Shown here: in pieces, positions 1 through 8,775 of the stretch
Layout of the letters: each line of letters opens with the position of its first letter
How positions within the stretch are numbered: the stretch's first letter is position 1
NCBI RefSeq assembly: GCF_945915485.1
Contig: NZ_CAMEFJ010000015.1
Coordinates: forward strand, 1-40,521
Reading direction: 5' to 3'
From: an uncultured Agrococcus sp.
GTDB taxonomy: Bacteria; Actinomycetota; Actinomycetes; Actinomycetales; Microbacteriaceae
Length of the DNA: 40,521 nucleotides
The notes under the pieces: generated by a model
What the model was told of the DNA's origin: nothing
Database searches by the model: none
Seen by the model: only the letters and a program-made list of their open reading frames with translations
Program-made: the position numbers and the translations under genes

Positions 1-2141
1 CGCTGCTGATCGCCGAGGTCGAGAAGACGGGTTACACCGCCGAGCTGCCCCCGTCGAAGGACACGGCTCCCGCCGAGGGCGTGGAAGGCGAATCGAGAGA
101 GGATGCCGAGTTGCGCGTGCTGCGCCAGCGCCTCATCGGTTCCACAGCCCTTGCCGTCCCCGTCATCGCCATGGCGATGGTGCCGGCCTTCCAGTTCGAC
201 TACTGGGGCTTCGCATCGCTCGCGCTTGCCGCTCCCGTGGTCGTATGGGCCGGATGGCCCTTCCACAGGGCGGCCTGGATGAATCTGCGGCACGGTGCCG
301 CGACAATGGACACCCTGATCTCGGTCGGCACGACCGCCGCGCTGCTCTGGTCGATCTTCGCGCTCTTCTTCGGCACCGCCGGGGACAGGGGCGTTGTCCA
401 CCCGTTCGAGTTCACGATCTCGCGGAGCGACGGCTTCGGCAACATCTACCTCGAGGTGGCCGCGGGAGTCATCACCTTCATTCTGCTGGGCCGCTACTTC
501 GAGAAGCGATCGAAGCGCCGAGCCGGTGCCGCGTTGCGCGCGCTCCTCGAGCTGGGAGCCAAAGAGGTCTCGATCATTCGAGAGGGCAGGGAAGAGCGGA
601 TCTCGATCGACGACCTGCACGTCGGCGATGAGTTCGTGGTTCGACCGGGAGAGAAGATCGCAACCGACGGCGTCATCGTCACCGGCACGTCGGCGATCGA
701 TGCCTCCATGCTTACCGGCGAATCCGTACCTGTGGAGGTCGCCGAGGGGGACGCCGTCACGGGCGCAACCGTGAACGCCGGTGGACGCCTCGTCGTGCAG
801 GCCAGCCGTGTCGGCTCCGACACTCAGCTCGCGCACATGGCGAAGCTCGTCGAGGATGCGCAGTCGGGGAAGGCCGAGGTTCAGCGCCTCGCTGACCGCG
901 TGTCGGGAGTCTTCGTGCCCATCGCGATCGCGGTGGCCGTCGGAGCGCTGGGCGCTTGGATCGGAGCGGGCTTTCCCCTCGCCGCCGGATTCACGGCCGC
1001 GGTCGCAGTGCTCATCATCGCCTGCCCCTGCGCCCTCGGTCTCGCAACCCCGACCGCGCTGCTGGTCGGAACCGGCCGCGGCGCACAGATGGGTGTGCTG
1101 ATCAAGGGGCCGGAGGTACTGGAATCGACCAAGAAGGTCGACACGATCGTGCTCGACAAGACCGGGACCGTCACGACCGGCAAGATGACCCTCACCGACG
1201 TCATTGCAGCCGATGGCGTGGATCGCGCCGAGCTGCTCCGAATCGCGGGCGGGCTCGAGGACTTTTCCGAGCATCCCATCGCGCGGGCCATCGCCGCCGG
1301 CGCTACTGCCGAGGTCGGCGACCTGCCGACACCGGAGTCTTTCGAGAACATCGAGGGCAAGGGCGTGCAGGGCGTCGTCGAGGGTCGCGCGGTGCTCGCG
1401 GGCCGCGGCTCGCTGCTCGCGGACTGGTCGATTCATCTCGACGGGCGTCTGAAGAGCGCCAAACGGGATGCGGAGCGGCAGGGCAAGACCGCGATCGTCG
1501 TCGGCTGGGACGGTAGCGCCAGAGGCGTGCTCGTGGTCTCCGACCAGATCAAGCCGACGAGCGCTCAGGCGATCGCGCAGTTCCGCCAGCTCGGCCTGAC
1601 CCCGGTGCTACTGACCGGCGACAACCGCACGGTCGCCGAGCAGGTCGCAGCCGAGGTCGGCATCGAGCAGGTCTTCGCAGAGGTGCTGCCGAAGGACAAG
1701 GTCGACGTCATCACCAAGCTGCAGAGCGACGGTAGGACCGTTGCCATGGTCGGCGACGGCGTCAACGATGCCCCGGCGCTCGCGCAGGCGGATCTCGGGC
1801 TCGCGATGGGCACTGGAACGGATGTCGCGATCGAAGCCGCGGACATCACGCTCGTTCGCGGTGATCTGCGCGCGGCCGCGGATGCGATCCGGCTCGCGAG
1901 GAGGACGCTGAGCACCATCAAGACGAACCTCTTCTGGGCCTTCGCGTACAACACCGCAGCGATTCCGTTGGCTGCGCTGGGGCTGTTGAACCCCATGCTC
2001 GCCGGCGCGGCCATGGCGCTCTCGAGCGTCTTCGTCGTATCGAACAGCCTGCGCCTCCGCACGTTCAAAGCGAAGGCCGACGACCAGGCTTCGACCCAGG
2101 GCGCCGGTTCCGCTCCCCTGCGGGCTCCCGAGCGAGTTTAA
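1..2141 (+). CDS. copA: Copper-exporting P1B-type ATPase, 5' end outside window
   Basis: Cytoplasmic-membrane ATPase that exports Cu(I) at the cost of ATP. The reading frame is open from the first bases of the window, so the start lies outside. The first in-window residues ([16 protein letters not shown]) are the tail of an N-terminal HMA metal-binding domain. Then follow transmembrane segments, the actuator motif TGES (714-725), the CPC metal-transport motif (1023-1031), the phosphorylation motif DKTGT (Asp codon 1155-1157), an HP dipeptide in the nucleotide-binding domain and a [10 protein letters not shown] hinge motif. The last helices carry YN and MxxSS, which in this family mark Cu(I) specificity (P1B-1). 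The gene is convergent with the MHS transporter and is followed by a hairpin. The copper role fits the PCuAC/DyP block 12 kb away, but the two are not linked in an operon. Function is firm; only the N terminus is unseen. Confidence 0.95.
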   Translation, partial: LLIAEVEKTGYTAELPPSKDTAPAEGVEGESREDAELRVLRQRLIGSTALAVPVIAMAMVPAFQFDYWGFASLALAAPVVVWAGWPFHRAAWMNLRHGAATMDTLISVGTTAALLWSIFALFFGTAGDRGVVHPFEFTISRSDGFGNIYLEVAAGVITFILLGRYFEKRSKRRAGAALRALLELGAKEVSIIREGREERISIDDLHVGDEFVVRPGEKIATDGVIVTGTSAIDASMLTGESVPVEVAEGDAVTGATVNAGGRLVVQASRVGSDTQLAHMAKLVEDAQSGKAEVQRLADRVSGVFVPIAIAVAVGALGAWIGAGFPLAAGFTAAVAVLIIACPCALGLATPTALLVGTGRGAQMGVLIKGPEVLESTKKVDTIVLDKTGTVTTGKMTLTDVIAADGVDRAELLRIAGGLEDFSEHPIARAIAAGATAEVGDLPTPESFENIEGKGVQGVVEGRAVLAGRGSLLADWSIHLDGRLKSAKRDAERQGKTAIVVGWDGSARGVLVVSDQIKPTSAQAIAQFRQLGLTPVLLTGDNRTVAEQVAAEVGIEQVFAEVLPKDKVDVITKLQSDGRTVAMVGDGVNDAPALAQADLGLAMGTGTDVAIEAADITLVRGDLRAAADAIRLARRTLSTIKTNLFWAFAYNTAAIPLAALGLLNPMLAGAAMALSSVFVVSNSLRLRTFKAKADDQASTQGAGSAPLRAPERV

Positions 2142-2171
2142 CCCGAATGCAGTTCAGCCAAGAGCAGTTCG

Positions 2172-2220
2172 AGACGGTTTTTACGGGTGCAGACGGCATC
2201 CAGACCGATAAAAACCGTCT
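2172..2220. repeat. Interrupted inverted repeat, 12-bp arms, downstream of copA
   Basis: AGACGGTTTTTA (2172-2183) is perfectly complementary to TAAAAACCGTCT (2209-2220). Inside the loop GGGTGC and GCATCC can also pair with one G-U, giving a two-tier hairpin. It lies 30 nt after the copA stop. It could serve as a transcription terminator, since the 5' arm holds a T run and the 3' arm an A run, or be a dispersed palindromic element. Confidence 0.6.
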
Positions 2221-2293
2221 GAACCTCCAGGGCCCCGCTGTTCGACGCGGAGCCGGAGCGCTACGTCAACGCTGCCTGATCCTCTAGGAACAG

Positions 2294-2323
2294 AAGTGCC
2301 CCCTTCCGTAGAAGGGGGCACTT
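2294..2323. terminator. Bidirectional hairpin terminator between copA and the MHS transporter
   Basis: AAGTGCCCCCTTC (2294-2306) pairs perfectly with GAAGGGGGCACTT (2311-2323) around a 4-nt loop, a 13-bp GC-rich stem. It sits between two convergent genes, 10 nt from the stop of the minus-strand transporter gene, and can serve both strands. No long T run follows on either side. Confidence 0.75.
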
Positions 2324-2333
2324 CGTCGTCTGT

Positions 2334-3704
2334 CTACCGTTGAACCTTCTCGCGGCTCCAGGTCTCCCATTCGCCGTCGACTTCGATCTGGCTCGTCAAC
2401 GGGATGTCTCGTCGCTCCCGCAATAGCAGCGAGCCGATGATGCCGATAACGACCATGAGCAGCAGGTAGGGAACGATCGCCCACGTGTTGCCGTCGAAAG
2501 TATCCATCAGCCACTGCGCGATGAGCGGTGAGAACGCGCCACCGATGACCGCGCCGATGGCGTACGAGATCGAAACGCCCGAGAATCGCACGGATGCCGG
2601 GAACACCTCTGCGTACCAGGCGGCCTGCGGCCCGTACGTGAGACCGAGGCCGACCGCCAGCAGACATCCCGCGACACCGATCATGACGGGCCCCTGCTTC
2701 ACGAGCTCGAAGAGCGGGACGGCCGTGATCGCGAGGATCACATAACCGATCAGATAGGTGTTCCGCCGGCCGATGATGTCGGACAGCCAGCCGCCGAATG
2801 CGGTCGCGATGGCCCACATGGCGGCTGCCACCAGGACGGCCATCTGCACGGCGGGCCCGTCGAAACCGAGCCCTGGAACGTCCGCGTCGACCGGACGCGA
2901 AGCGTATCCCTGCACGAAACCGCCCGTGATCATGTAGCCCACAGCATTGTTGCCTGCGAACACGAACGCCGCGAATATGACGAAGGGAGCGAAGGCCTTG
3001 AAGAGCACTGCGATGGGGGCCGAGGACTTCGCTTTGATGTCCTGCATCTCCGAGAAGACGGGCGACTCTTCAACCGTCCTACGCACCCAGAATCCGACGA
3101 AGATGAGCACAATTGAAGAGATGAAGGGCACGCGCCAACCCCATGCGAGCCACTGCTCGTCCGTGGTGACGACCTGCATGAGCGCGAGCACTCCGGATGC
3201 CAGCAGCATGCCGAAGGGAACACCCAGCTGCGGGAACTGCCCGAACAACCCGCGACGCCCCTGTGGCGCGTGTTCTACGGCCATCAGAACCGCTCCGCCC
3301 CACTCGCCGCCGGCCGAGATGCCCTGCAGGATACGGCAGAGGAGCAACAGGATCGGTGCTGCGATACCGATGGTCTCGTACGTCGGCAGCAGACCGACCG
3401 CAACCGTCGCGACGCCCATCAGCAAGAGCGTGATGACGAGCATTGGTCGACGACCGAGTCGGTCACCGAAGTGGCCCGCGAGGAATGCGCCGAGCGGTCG
3501 GAAGAGGAACGAGAGCCCGATGGATGCCAGGGCTGCGAGCTGGCCGACCTGCGGGCCCGCCGGCCCGAAGAACAGCTGTTGGAACACCAGGTTGGCGGCG
3601 AACGCGTAGATGAAGAAGTCGTACCACTCGACGGTGGTGCCGACGACGGTCGCGGCTACGATCTTGCGCCGTTCTTTCGCCAAGTTCTTCTGCGGATTAG
3701 TCAC
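2334..3704 (-). CDS. MFS transporter, metabolite:H+ symporter (MHS) type
   Basis: Predicted 456-residue, 12-helix proton-coupled importer of the major facilitator superfamily. The N terminus (VGTTVEWYDFFIYAFAA), the cytoplasmic loop GDRLGRRPML and the stretch RILQGISAGGEWGGA are typical of the MHS group (ShiA, ProP, KgtP relatives), whose substrates are organic acids and zwitterions. The start is GTG at 3702-3704, preceded on the minus strand by AGGGAG with 6-nt spacing. The gene is divergent from the homoprotocatechuate operon, and a FadR-type palindrome lies 32 nt upstream of its start. By context it probably imports an aromatic acid such as 3,4-dihydroxyphenylacetate or 4-hydroxyphenylacetate. 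The family is clear from sequence; the substrate is inferred from neighbours only. Confidence 0.88.
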   Translation of the reverse strand: MTNPQKNLAKERRKIVAATVVGTTVEWYDFFIYAFAANLVFQQLFFGPAGPQVGQLAALASIGLSFLFRPLGAFLAGHFGDRLGRRPMLVITLLLMGVATVAVGLLPTYETIGIAAPILLLLCRILQGISAGGEWGGAVLMAVEHAPQGRRGLFGQFPQLGVPFGMLLASGVLALMQVVTTDEQWLAWGWRVPFISSIVLIFVGFWVRRTVEESPVFSEMQDIKAKSSAPIAVLFKAFAPFVIFAAFVFAGNNAVGYMITGGFVQGYASRPVDADVPGLGFDGPAVQMAVLVAAAMWAIATAFGGWLSDIIGRRNTYLIGYVILAITAVPLFELVKQGPVMIGVAGCLLAVGLGLTYGPQAAWYAEVFPASVRFSGVSISYAIGAVIGGAFSPLIAQWLMDTFDGNTWAIVPYLLLMVVIGIIGSLLLRERRDIPLTSQIEVDGEWETWSREKVQR

Positions 3705-3735
3705 AAGCGACTCCCTTGTCTTCGATTCCCACAGA

Positions 3736-3745
3736 TCGTATACGA
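3736..3745. promoter_or_regulatory. Candidate FadR/GntR operator, transporter side
   Basis: TCGTATACGA is a perfect palindrome matching the t.GTa.tAC.a pattern bound by FadR-type GntR regulators. It lies 32 nt upstream of the transporter start, where its promoter should be. A GntR/FCD gene sits in the divergent operon, so autoregulated control of both transcripts is plausible. Confidence 0.55.
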
Positions 3746-3886
3746 AACACCCCGGCTATTCGCAACCCCGAGTTTTCAACCGGCGAGCCGCGGTTGGAAC
3801 CACCTATGGTGAATCCGAAAATCGCCCGTCATGCAGCGTCAGCGCATCCTCGTGCAGCAAAGAACGTCTTGCCCGATGAATCCAGA

Positions 3887-3896
3887 TCATATACGA
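3887..3896. promoter_or_regulatory. Candidate FadR/GntR operator at the catabolic operon start
   Basis: TCATATACGA differs at one base from the palindrome at 3736-3745, and both are preceded by AGA. It ends 1 nt before the ATG of the FAH-RraA gene. No clear Shine-Dalgarno sequence precedes this start, so the TATACG core may also be the -10 element of a leaderless transcript, with binding blocking initiation. Confidence 0.45.
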
Positions 3897-3897
3897 T

Positions 3898-5403
3898 ATG
3901 GCTATGGACAACGCGACGAAGCAGCCTCTCCAGAATCAGCCCGACGCCGGCTCGCCACGAGCAGCACAGCGCGCGTGGACGCTCCTCGGCGAGAAGCCGG
4001 GCAAAGTCTTCGCGATGCACATCGGCTACCGCGCCCGTGCAGAACAGAAGGGCCGTACACCGGAGGCTCCCGGCTACTTCCTCAAGCCCAGCACCTCCCT
4101 CGCACTCTCCGGCGAGGTCGAGCTGCCCGCCGGTGCCGAAATCCTGGGGTTCGAGGGAGAAATCGCCCTCGTCATCGGCGAGACCTGCCACCGTGTGTCC
4201 GAAGCGGAAGCCTGGTCGAAGGTCGGCACCGTCACGGCATCGAACGATCTCGGTGTCTTCGACTTCCGCTGGGCAGACAAAGGAGCCAACGTCCGATCGA
4301 AAGGCGGCGACGGCTTCACACCGATCGGCCCCGAGCTGATTCCCGCTGCCGAAATCGATCCGGCCGACATCGAAGTGCGTGCCTGGCACGGCGACGAACT
4401 CGTGCAGGCCGATAACTCCGCCACGCTGCTGTTCTCGCTTCCGCAGATCGTCTCCGATCTCTCGCAGTTGATCACGCTGGAACGCGGAGACGTCATCCTG
4501 ACCGGCACCCCGGCCGGCGCATCCACCTTCTCCCCCGGCGAAACCGTCACCGTCGAGGTGACGGCGAACGGCTTCACAAGCGGCAAGCTCATCACCACTG
4601 CCGTGCAGGGAATCGAGCCCGTCGCGGCCTACAGCGCACAGCCCAAAGCGACCCCCGAGCAGTGGGCCGACGCATCCGGCCGGCCCCTCACCGACTTCAC
4701 CGATTCACGCGCAGCGCTGACACCGGAGCTCAGGCAGCGCCTCGAGAACGTCGCACAGGCGACGCTCTCGAGCCTTCTCCGCAAACGCGGCCTCAACAAC
4801 GTCACGATCGAGGGCCTGCAGCCGACACAACCTGGGAAGAAAGTCATCGGCACCGCCCGCACGCTGCGGTACATCGCGAATCGCGAAGACCTCTTCAAGA
4901 GTCACGGAGGCGGCTACAACGCGCAGAAGCGCCTCTTCGATTCGCTCGAATCCGGCGACGTTCTCGTGATGGAGGCCAGGGGCGAGACGCGCTCCGGCAC
5001 ACTCGGCGATATCCTCGCACTCCGAGCACGCAACCTCGGCGCGGCGGGCATCGTCACCGATGGCGGCGTCCGCGACCTCGAGGAAGTCACCGAGATCGGG
5101 GTGCCCACCTTCCACTCCGGCGGGCATCCGGCAGTGCTCGGCAGAGTGCACGTGCCCTGGGACGTAGACCAGACCATCACCTGCGGCGGATGCGCTGTCC
5201 AGCCAGGCGACATCATCTACGGCGGGCCAGACGGCGTCATGGTCATCCCTCCCGCGTTGGCTGCCGAACTCGTAGAGGAGGCCGAGCAGCAGGAGGCCGA
5301 GGAGACCTTTATCGCGCGCATGGTCGACGAGGGCAACCCCGTCGACGGACTGTTCCCCATGAATGCAGAGTGGCGAGCTCGCTTCGATGCGGAGCGGCAG
5401 TGA
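3898..5403 (+). CDS. FAH-family hydrolase fused to an RraA-like domain (HpaG-like)
   Basis: 501 residues, two domains. Residues about 65-245 are a fumarylacetoacetate-hydrolase domain: FEGEIALVIG metal-binding strand, FTPIGPEL and GDVILTGTPAG near its end. Residues about 265-490 resemble RraA / 4-hydroxy-4-methyl-2-oxoglutarate aldolase proteins and keep the catalytic DGGVRD (D388 to D393, Arg392). In classical 4-hydroxyphenylacetate catabolism HpaG consists of two FAH halves that decarboxylate 5-oxopent-3-ene-1,2,5-tricarboxylate and isomerise 2-hydroxyhepta-2,4-dienedioate. Here the RraA domain, a family known for oxaloacetate decarboxylase and aldolase side activity, probably replaces one half. 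It is the first gene of the operon and overlaps the next by 4 nt. ATG 3898 is used; ATG 3904 is possible, and neither has a clear ribosome-binding site. Domains are certain; the reaction split is inferred. Confidence 0.88.
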   Translation: MAMDNATKQPLQNQPDAGSPRAAQRAWTLLGEKPGKVFAMHIGYRARAEQKGRTPEAPGYFLKPSTSLALSGEVELPAGAEILGFEGEIALVIGETCHRVSEAEAWSKVGTVTASNDLGVFDFRWADKGANVRSKGGDGFTPIGPELIPAAEIDPADIEVRAWHGDELVQADNSATLLFSLPQIVSDLSQLITLERGDVILTGTPAGASTFSPGETVTVEVTANGFTSGKLITTAVQGIEPVAAYSAQPKATPEQWADASGRPLTDFTDSRAALTPELRQRLENVAQATLSSLLRKRGLNNVTIEGLQPTQPGKKVIGTARTLRYIANREDLFKSHGGGYNAQKRLFDSLESGDVLVMEARGETRSGTLGDILALRARNLGAAGIVTDGGVRDLEEVTEIGVPTFHSGGHPAVLGRVHVPWDVDQTITCGGCAVQPGDIIYGGPDGVMVIPPALAAELVEEAEQQEAEETFIARMVDEGNPVDGLFPMNAEWRARFDAERQ

Positions 5404-6071
5404 CCGTCGTTGCCGAGTCGAAGTCGCAGCGGGCATACACGCTACTGCACGAGCGCATCCTCTCCGGTGACTACGAACCGGGGCAGCGACTCGTGCTCGA
5501 GCGGATCGGCAATGAGCTCGATGTCTCGGTCGTGCCAGTACGCGAGGCGATCCGGCGGCTCGAAGCCGAGGGACTCGTCTCCTTCGAACGCAACGTGGGT
5601 GCTCGCGTCGCGGAGATCGACCAGCACGAGTACTTCGAGACCGTGCAGACGCTCTCCGTTGTCGAAGGGGCCGCCATCTCGATCGCAGCACCCACGATCA
5701 CCGCGGACGACCTCGTAAGAGCTCGCGGATTGAACGCCAAGCTCGAGGATCTGCTGCATGCCGACGGATTCGATCCACGAGCGTTCTCCGACCTCAACGA
5801 GCGCTTCCACCGCGTGCTCTCCGATCGCTGCCCCAACAGCCACCTTTCCGACCTCGTGGATCGCGGCTGGAATCGACTCGCGCGGCTCCGCCGCTCGACG
5901 TTCGCGTTCGTACCGGAACGAGCCCACGCTTCCATCGCCGAGCACGAGAACATCATCAATCTCATCGCCACGGGCGCAGACGAACGCGAGATCGAACTCG
6001 CGGTTCGGGAGCACCGACTGGCGACCCCGTACGCATTTCTTCACAAGAACCAACCAGAAGCAGGACGTTAA
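5400..6071 (+). CDS. GntR-family regulator with FCD domain
   Basis: 223-residue transcription factor. A winged helix-turn-helix lies near residues 8-75 (PGQRLVLERIGNELDVSVVP followed by VREAIRRLEAEGLV). An FCD effector domain follows, with the histidines of its metal/ligand site in NERFHRVLSDR, AEHENI and VREHRLA. The start is GTG at 5400, overlapping the stop of the preceding gene (GTGA) and preceded by GGAG with 5-nt spacing. A longer open frame upstream is only a shadow. Lying inside the catabolic operon, it is probably the pathway-specific regulator that senses an intermediate or the substrate and acts at the palindromes at 3736 and 3887. Family is firm; ligand and target are inferred. 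Confidence 0.9.
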   Translation: MTVVAESKSQRAYTLLHERILSGDYEPGQRLVLERIGNELDVSVVPVREAIRRLEAEGLVSFERNVGARVAEIDQHEYFETVQTLSVVEGAAISIAAPTITADDLVRARGLNAKLEDLLHADGFDPRAFSDLNERFHRVLSDRCPNSHLSDLVDRGWNRLARLRRSTFAFVPERAHASIAEHENIINLIATGADEREIELAVREHRLATPYAFLHKNQPEAGR

Positions 6072-6081
6072 GGAGCGCACC

Positions 6082-7578
6082 ATGACCCGTAGACCTCAGG
6101 GCATCCCCGAGCTCATTCCCCACTACATCGGCGGCGAACGTGTCGAGTCGATCGACGGTGACACGTTCGACGTTCTCGACCCGGTCAGCAACGAGGCGTA
6201 CACGAAAGCCGCGAGCGGCAAGAAGGCCGACATCGACGCAGCGGTCGCCGCGGCCAAGCACGCGTTCGAAGAGGGTCCGTGGCCCAAGATGCTCCCGCGT
6301 GAGCGTTCGCGCGTGCTGCACCGCATAGCCGACATCGTCGAGGACCGCGGTCAGGCCCTCGCGGAGCTCGAGTGCTTCGACACGGGGCTGCCCATCAAGC
6401 AGGCACTCGGACAGGCACGACGTGCTGCCGAGAACTTCCGGTTCTTCGCAGATCTCATCGTCGCGCAGCACGATGACGCCTTCAAGGTGCCGGGGCGTCA
6501 GGCGAACTACGTCAACCGCAAGCCGATCGGCGTCGCGGGCCTCATCACTCCGTGGAACACTCCCTTCATGCTCGAGTCATGGAAGCTCGGCCCCGCCATC
6601 GCAACCGGCAACACCGTCGTGCTGAAGCCCGCGGAATTCACCCCGCTCTCGGCATCCCTGTGGCCCGGCATCTTCGAAGAAGCGGGCCTGCCGGCCGGTG
6701 TCTTCAACATGGTGCACGGCTACGGGGAAGAGGGGTTCGCGGGCGACTCGCTCGTCAAGCACCCGGATGTTCCCCTGATCTCCTTCACGGGAGAATCCGC
6801 GACGGGGCAGATCATCTTCGCCAACGCTGCCCCCCACCTCAAGGGCCTCTCGATGGAGCTCGGCGGCAAGAGCCCGGCCATCGTGTTCGAAGACGCCGAC
6901 CTCGACGCGGCAATCGACGCGACCATCTTCGGCGTGTTCTCCCTGAATGGCGAGCGGTGCACAGCAGGCTCGCGCATCCTCGTCCAGAGGAGCGTCTACG
7001 ACGAGTTCGTCGAGCGCTACTCGGCGCAAGCGTCCCGCGTGAAGGTCGGGTTGCCGGAGGACGAGTCGACCGAAGTCGGCGCACTCGTGCACCCCGAGCA
7101 CTTCGAAAAGGTCATGAGCTACGTCGAAATCGGCAAGCGGGAGGCCCGCCTCACCGCCGGTGGCGGCCGCCCCGAGGCGTTCCCGGAGGGCAACTTCGTG
7201 CAGCCGACCGTCTTCGCCGACGTCTCTCCCGACGCCAGGATCTTCCAGGAGGAGATTTTCGGCCCCGTCGTCGCCATCACCCCCTTCGACACCGACGAAG
7301 AGGCCCTCGAGCTCGCGAACAACACGAAGTACGGTCTTGCCGCATACATCTGGACGAACGATCTCAAGCGATCGCACAACTTCGCCCAGAACGTCGAAGC
7401 CGGCATGGTGTGGCTGAACTCGAACAACGTGCGTGACCTCCGCACGCCGTTCGGCGGTGTCAAGGCCTCCGGTCTCGGCCACGAGGGCGGTTACCGCTCG
7501 ATCGACTTCTACACCGATCAGCAGGCCGTGCACATCAACCTCGGTGAAGTGCACAACCCCGTCTTCGGAAAGAACTAA
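6082..7578 (+). CDS. hpaE: 5-carboxymethyl-2-hydroxymuconate semialdehyde dehydrogenase
   Basis: 498-residue NAD-dependent aldehyde dehydrogenase that oxidises the ring-cleavage product 5-carboxymethyl-2-hydroxymuconic semialdehyde to the diacid. Catalytic residues are visible: Glu259 in MELGGK and Cys293 in NGERCTAGS; the cofactor loop PWNTPF is present. The C-terminal TPFGGVKASGLGHEGG followed by YRSIDFYTD is typical of HpaE. The start is ATG 6082, preceded by AAGGAG at 6070-6075, which overlaps the end of the GntR gene; the open frame further upstream is not coding. It is followed 33 nt later by the ring-cleavage dioxygenase gene. The subfamily call rests on both sequence and context. Confidence 0.92.
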   Translation: MTRRPQGIPELIPHYIGGERVESIDGDTFDVLDPVSNEAYTKAASGKKADIDAAVAAAKHAFEEGPWPKMLPRERSRVLHRIADIVEDRGQALAELECFDTGLPIKQALGQARRAAENFRFFADLIVAQHDDAFKVPGRQANYVNRKPIGVAGLITPWNTPFMLESWKLGPAIATGNTVVLKPAEFTPLSASLWPGIFEEAGLPAGVFNMVHGYGEEGFAGDSLVKHPDVPLISFTGESATGQIIFANAAPHLKGLSMELGGKSPAIVFEDADLDAAIDATIFGVFSLNGERCTAGSRILVQRSVYDEFVERYSAQASRVKVGLPEDESTEVGALVHPEHFEKVMSYVEIGKREARLTAGGGRPEAFPEGNFVQPTVFADVSPDARIFQEEIFGPVVAITPFDTDEEALELANNTKYGLAAYIWTNDLKRSHNFAQNVEAGMVWLNSNNVRDLRTPFGGVKASGLGHEGGYRSIDFYTDQQAVHINLGEVHNPVFGKN

Positions 7579-7611
7579 CGACGAAGGTCGCAAGAAAGCA
7601 AGGATGCTGCA

Positions 7612-8775
7612 ATGAGCAAGAACGATCGAATCAAGACGTCCTCGGGCTTCTATGTGAGCCAGGAGGCGCCCATCCACAGTGACAATCCGGTGCCGACGCC
7701 GTCGGCGCCCGCACCCGACATTCTGCGATGCGCGTACATGGAGCTCGTCGTCGCCGATCTGCAACGCTCACGCGCTTTCTACGTTGACGTTCTCGGCCTC
7801 ACCGTCACCGCTGAAGACGAGGAAGCGATCTACCTGCGCTCGATCGAGGAGTTCATTCACCACAACCTCGTGCTGCGCAAGGGGCCAGTTGCCGCTGTCG
7901 CTGCATTCTCCTACCGCGTGCGTAGCCCCGAGGAACTCGATAAGGCGGTCGCCTTCTACGAGGAACTCGGCTGCGATGTCCGCAGGAACCCCGACGGATT
8001 CGTGCAGGGCATCGGCGACTCGGTTCGTGTCGTCGATCCGCTCGGATTCCCCTACGAGTTCTTCTACGACGTCGAACACGTCGAGCGTCTCGCTTGGCGC
8101 TACGACCTGTATACCCCCGGCGCACTCGTGCGCCTGGATCACTTCAACCAGGTCACCCCCGATGTTCCTCGCGCCGTCAAGCACTACCAGGACCTCGGAT
8201 TCCGAGTGACGGAGGACATCCAGGACGACGCCGGCACCGTATACGCAGCGTGGATGCGCCGCAAGCCGACCGTGCACGACACGGCCGCGACGGGAGGCGA
8301 TGGCCCACGAATGCACCACGTGGCGTTCTCGACGCACGAGAAGCACAACATCCTCGCGATCTGCGACAAGCTCGGTGCTCTGCGCATGTCTGACCACATC
8401 GAGCGCGGGCCGGGTCGTCACGGCGTCTCGAACGCGTTCTATCTCTACATCACCGACCCCGACGGTCACCGCGTCGAGATCTACACGCAGGACTACTACA
8501 CGGGCGACCCCGACAATCCCGTTATCACCTGGGATGTGCACGACAACCAGCGTCGCGACTGGTGGGGCAACCCCGTCGTACCCTCCTGGTATACGGACGC
8601 ATCGCTCGTGCTCGACCTCGACGGCAATCCTCAGCCCGTTGTAGCCCGCACCGACGACTCGGAGATGGCCGTGACGATCGGCGCCGACGGCTTCTCGTAC
8701 ACCCGCGAGGGTGACGAGGACGGCTCGTACAGAGGTGAAGCCGCGAAGGGCTTCAAACTCGGGAATCAGCTCTGA
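7612..8775 (+). CDS. hpaD: 3,4-dihydroxyphenylacetate 2,3-dioxygenase (extradiol, VOC type)
   Basis: 387-residue type I extradiol dioxygenase that cleaves homoprotocatechuate next to the hydroxyls. Two vicinal-oxygen-chelate modules are present. Metal ligands are His177 (LDHFNQ), His236 (MHHVAF) and Glu289 (RVEIY). Second-sphere His222 (VHDTA) and Tyr279 also fall at exactly the spacing of His155/His214/Glu267/His200/Tyr257 in Brevibacterium fuscum homoprotocatechuate dioxygenase, and the Arthrobacter Mn enzyme belongs to the same group. Sequence alone does not tell Fe from Mn. AAGGA with 7-nt spacing supports ATG 7612. The stop overlaps the next start (TGATG), suggesting translational coupling. 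Confidence 0.95.
   Translation: MSKNDRIKTSSGFYVSQEAPIHSDNPVPTPSAPAPDILRCAYMELVVADLQRSRAFYVDVLGLTVTAEDEEAIYLRSIEEFIHHNLVLRKGPVAAVAAFSYRVRSPEELDKAVAFYEELGCDVRRNPDGFVQGIGDSVRVVDPLGFPYEFFYDVEHVERLAWRYDLYTPGALVRLDHFNQVTPDVPRAVKHYQDLGFRVTEDIQDDAGTVYAAWMRRKPTVHDTAATGGDGPRMHHVAFSTHEKHNILAICDKLGALRMSDHIERGPGRHGVSNAFYLYITDPDGHRVEIYTQDYYTGDPDNPVITWDVHDNQRRDWWGNPVVPSWYTDASLVLDLDGNPQPVVARTDDSEMAVTIGADGFSYTREGDEDGSYRGEAAKGFKLGNQL

Noticed and set aside
4662-5399. Upstream extension of the GntR reading frame
   Set aside because: The extension is Arg-rich shadow of the RraA domain. GTG 5400 has GGAG in front of it and begins exactly at the conserved N terminus.
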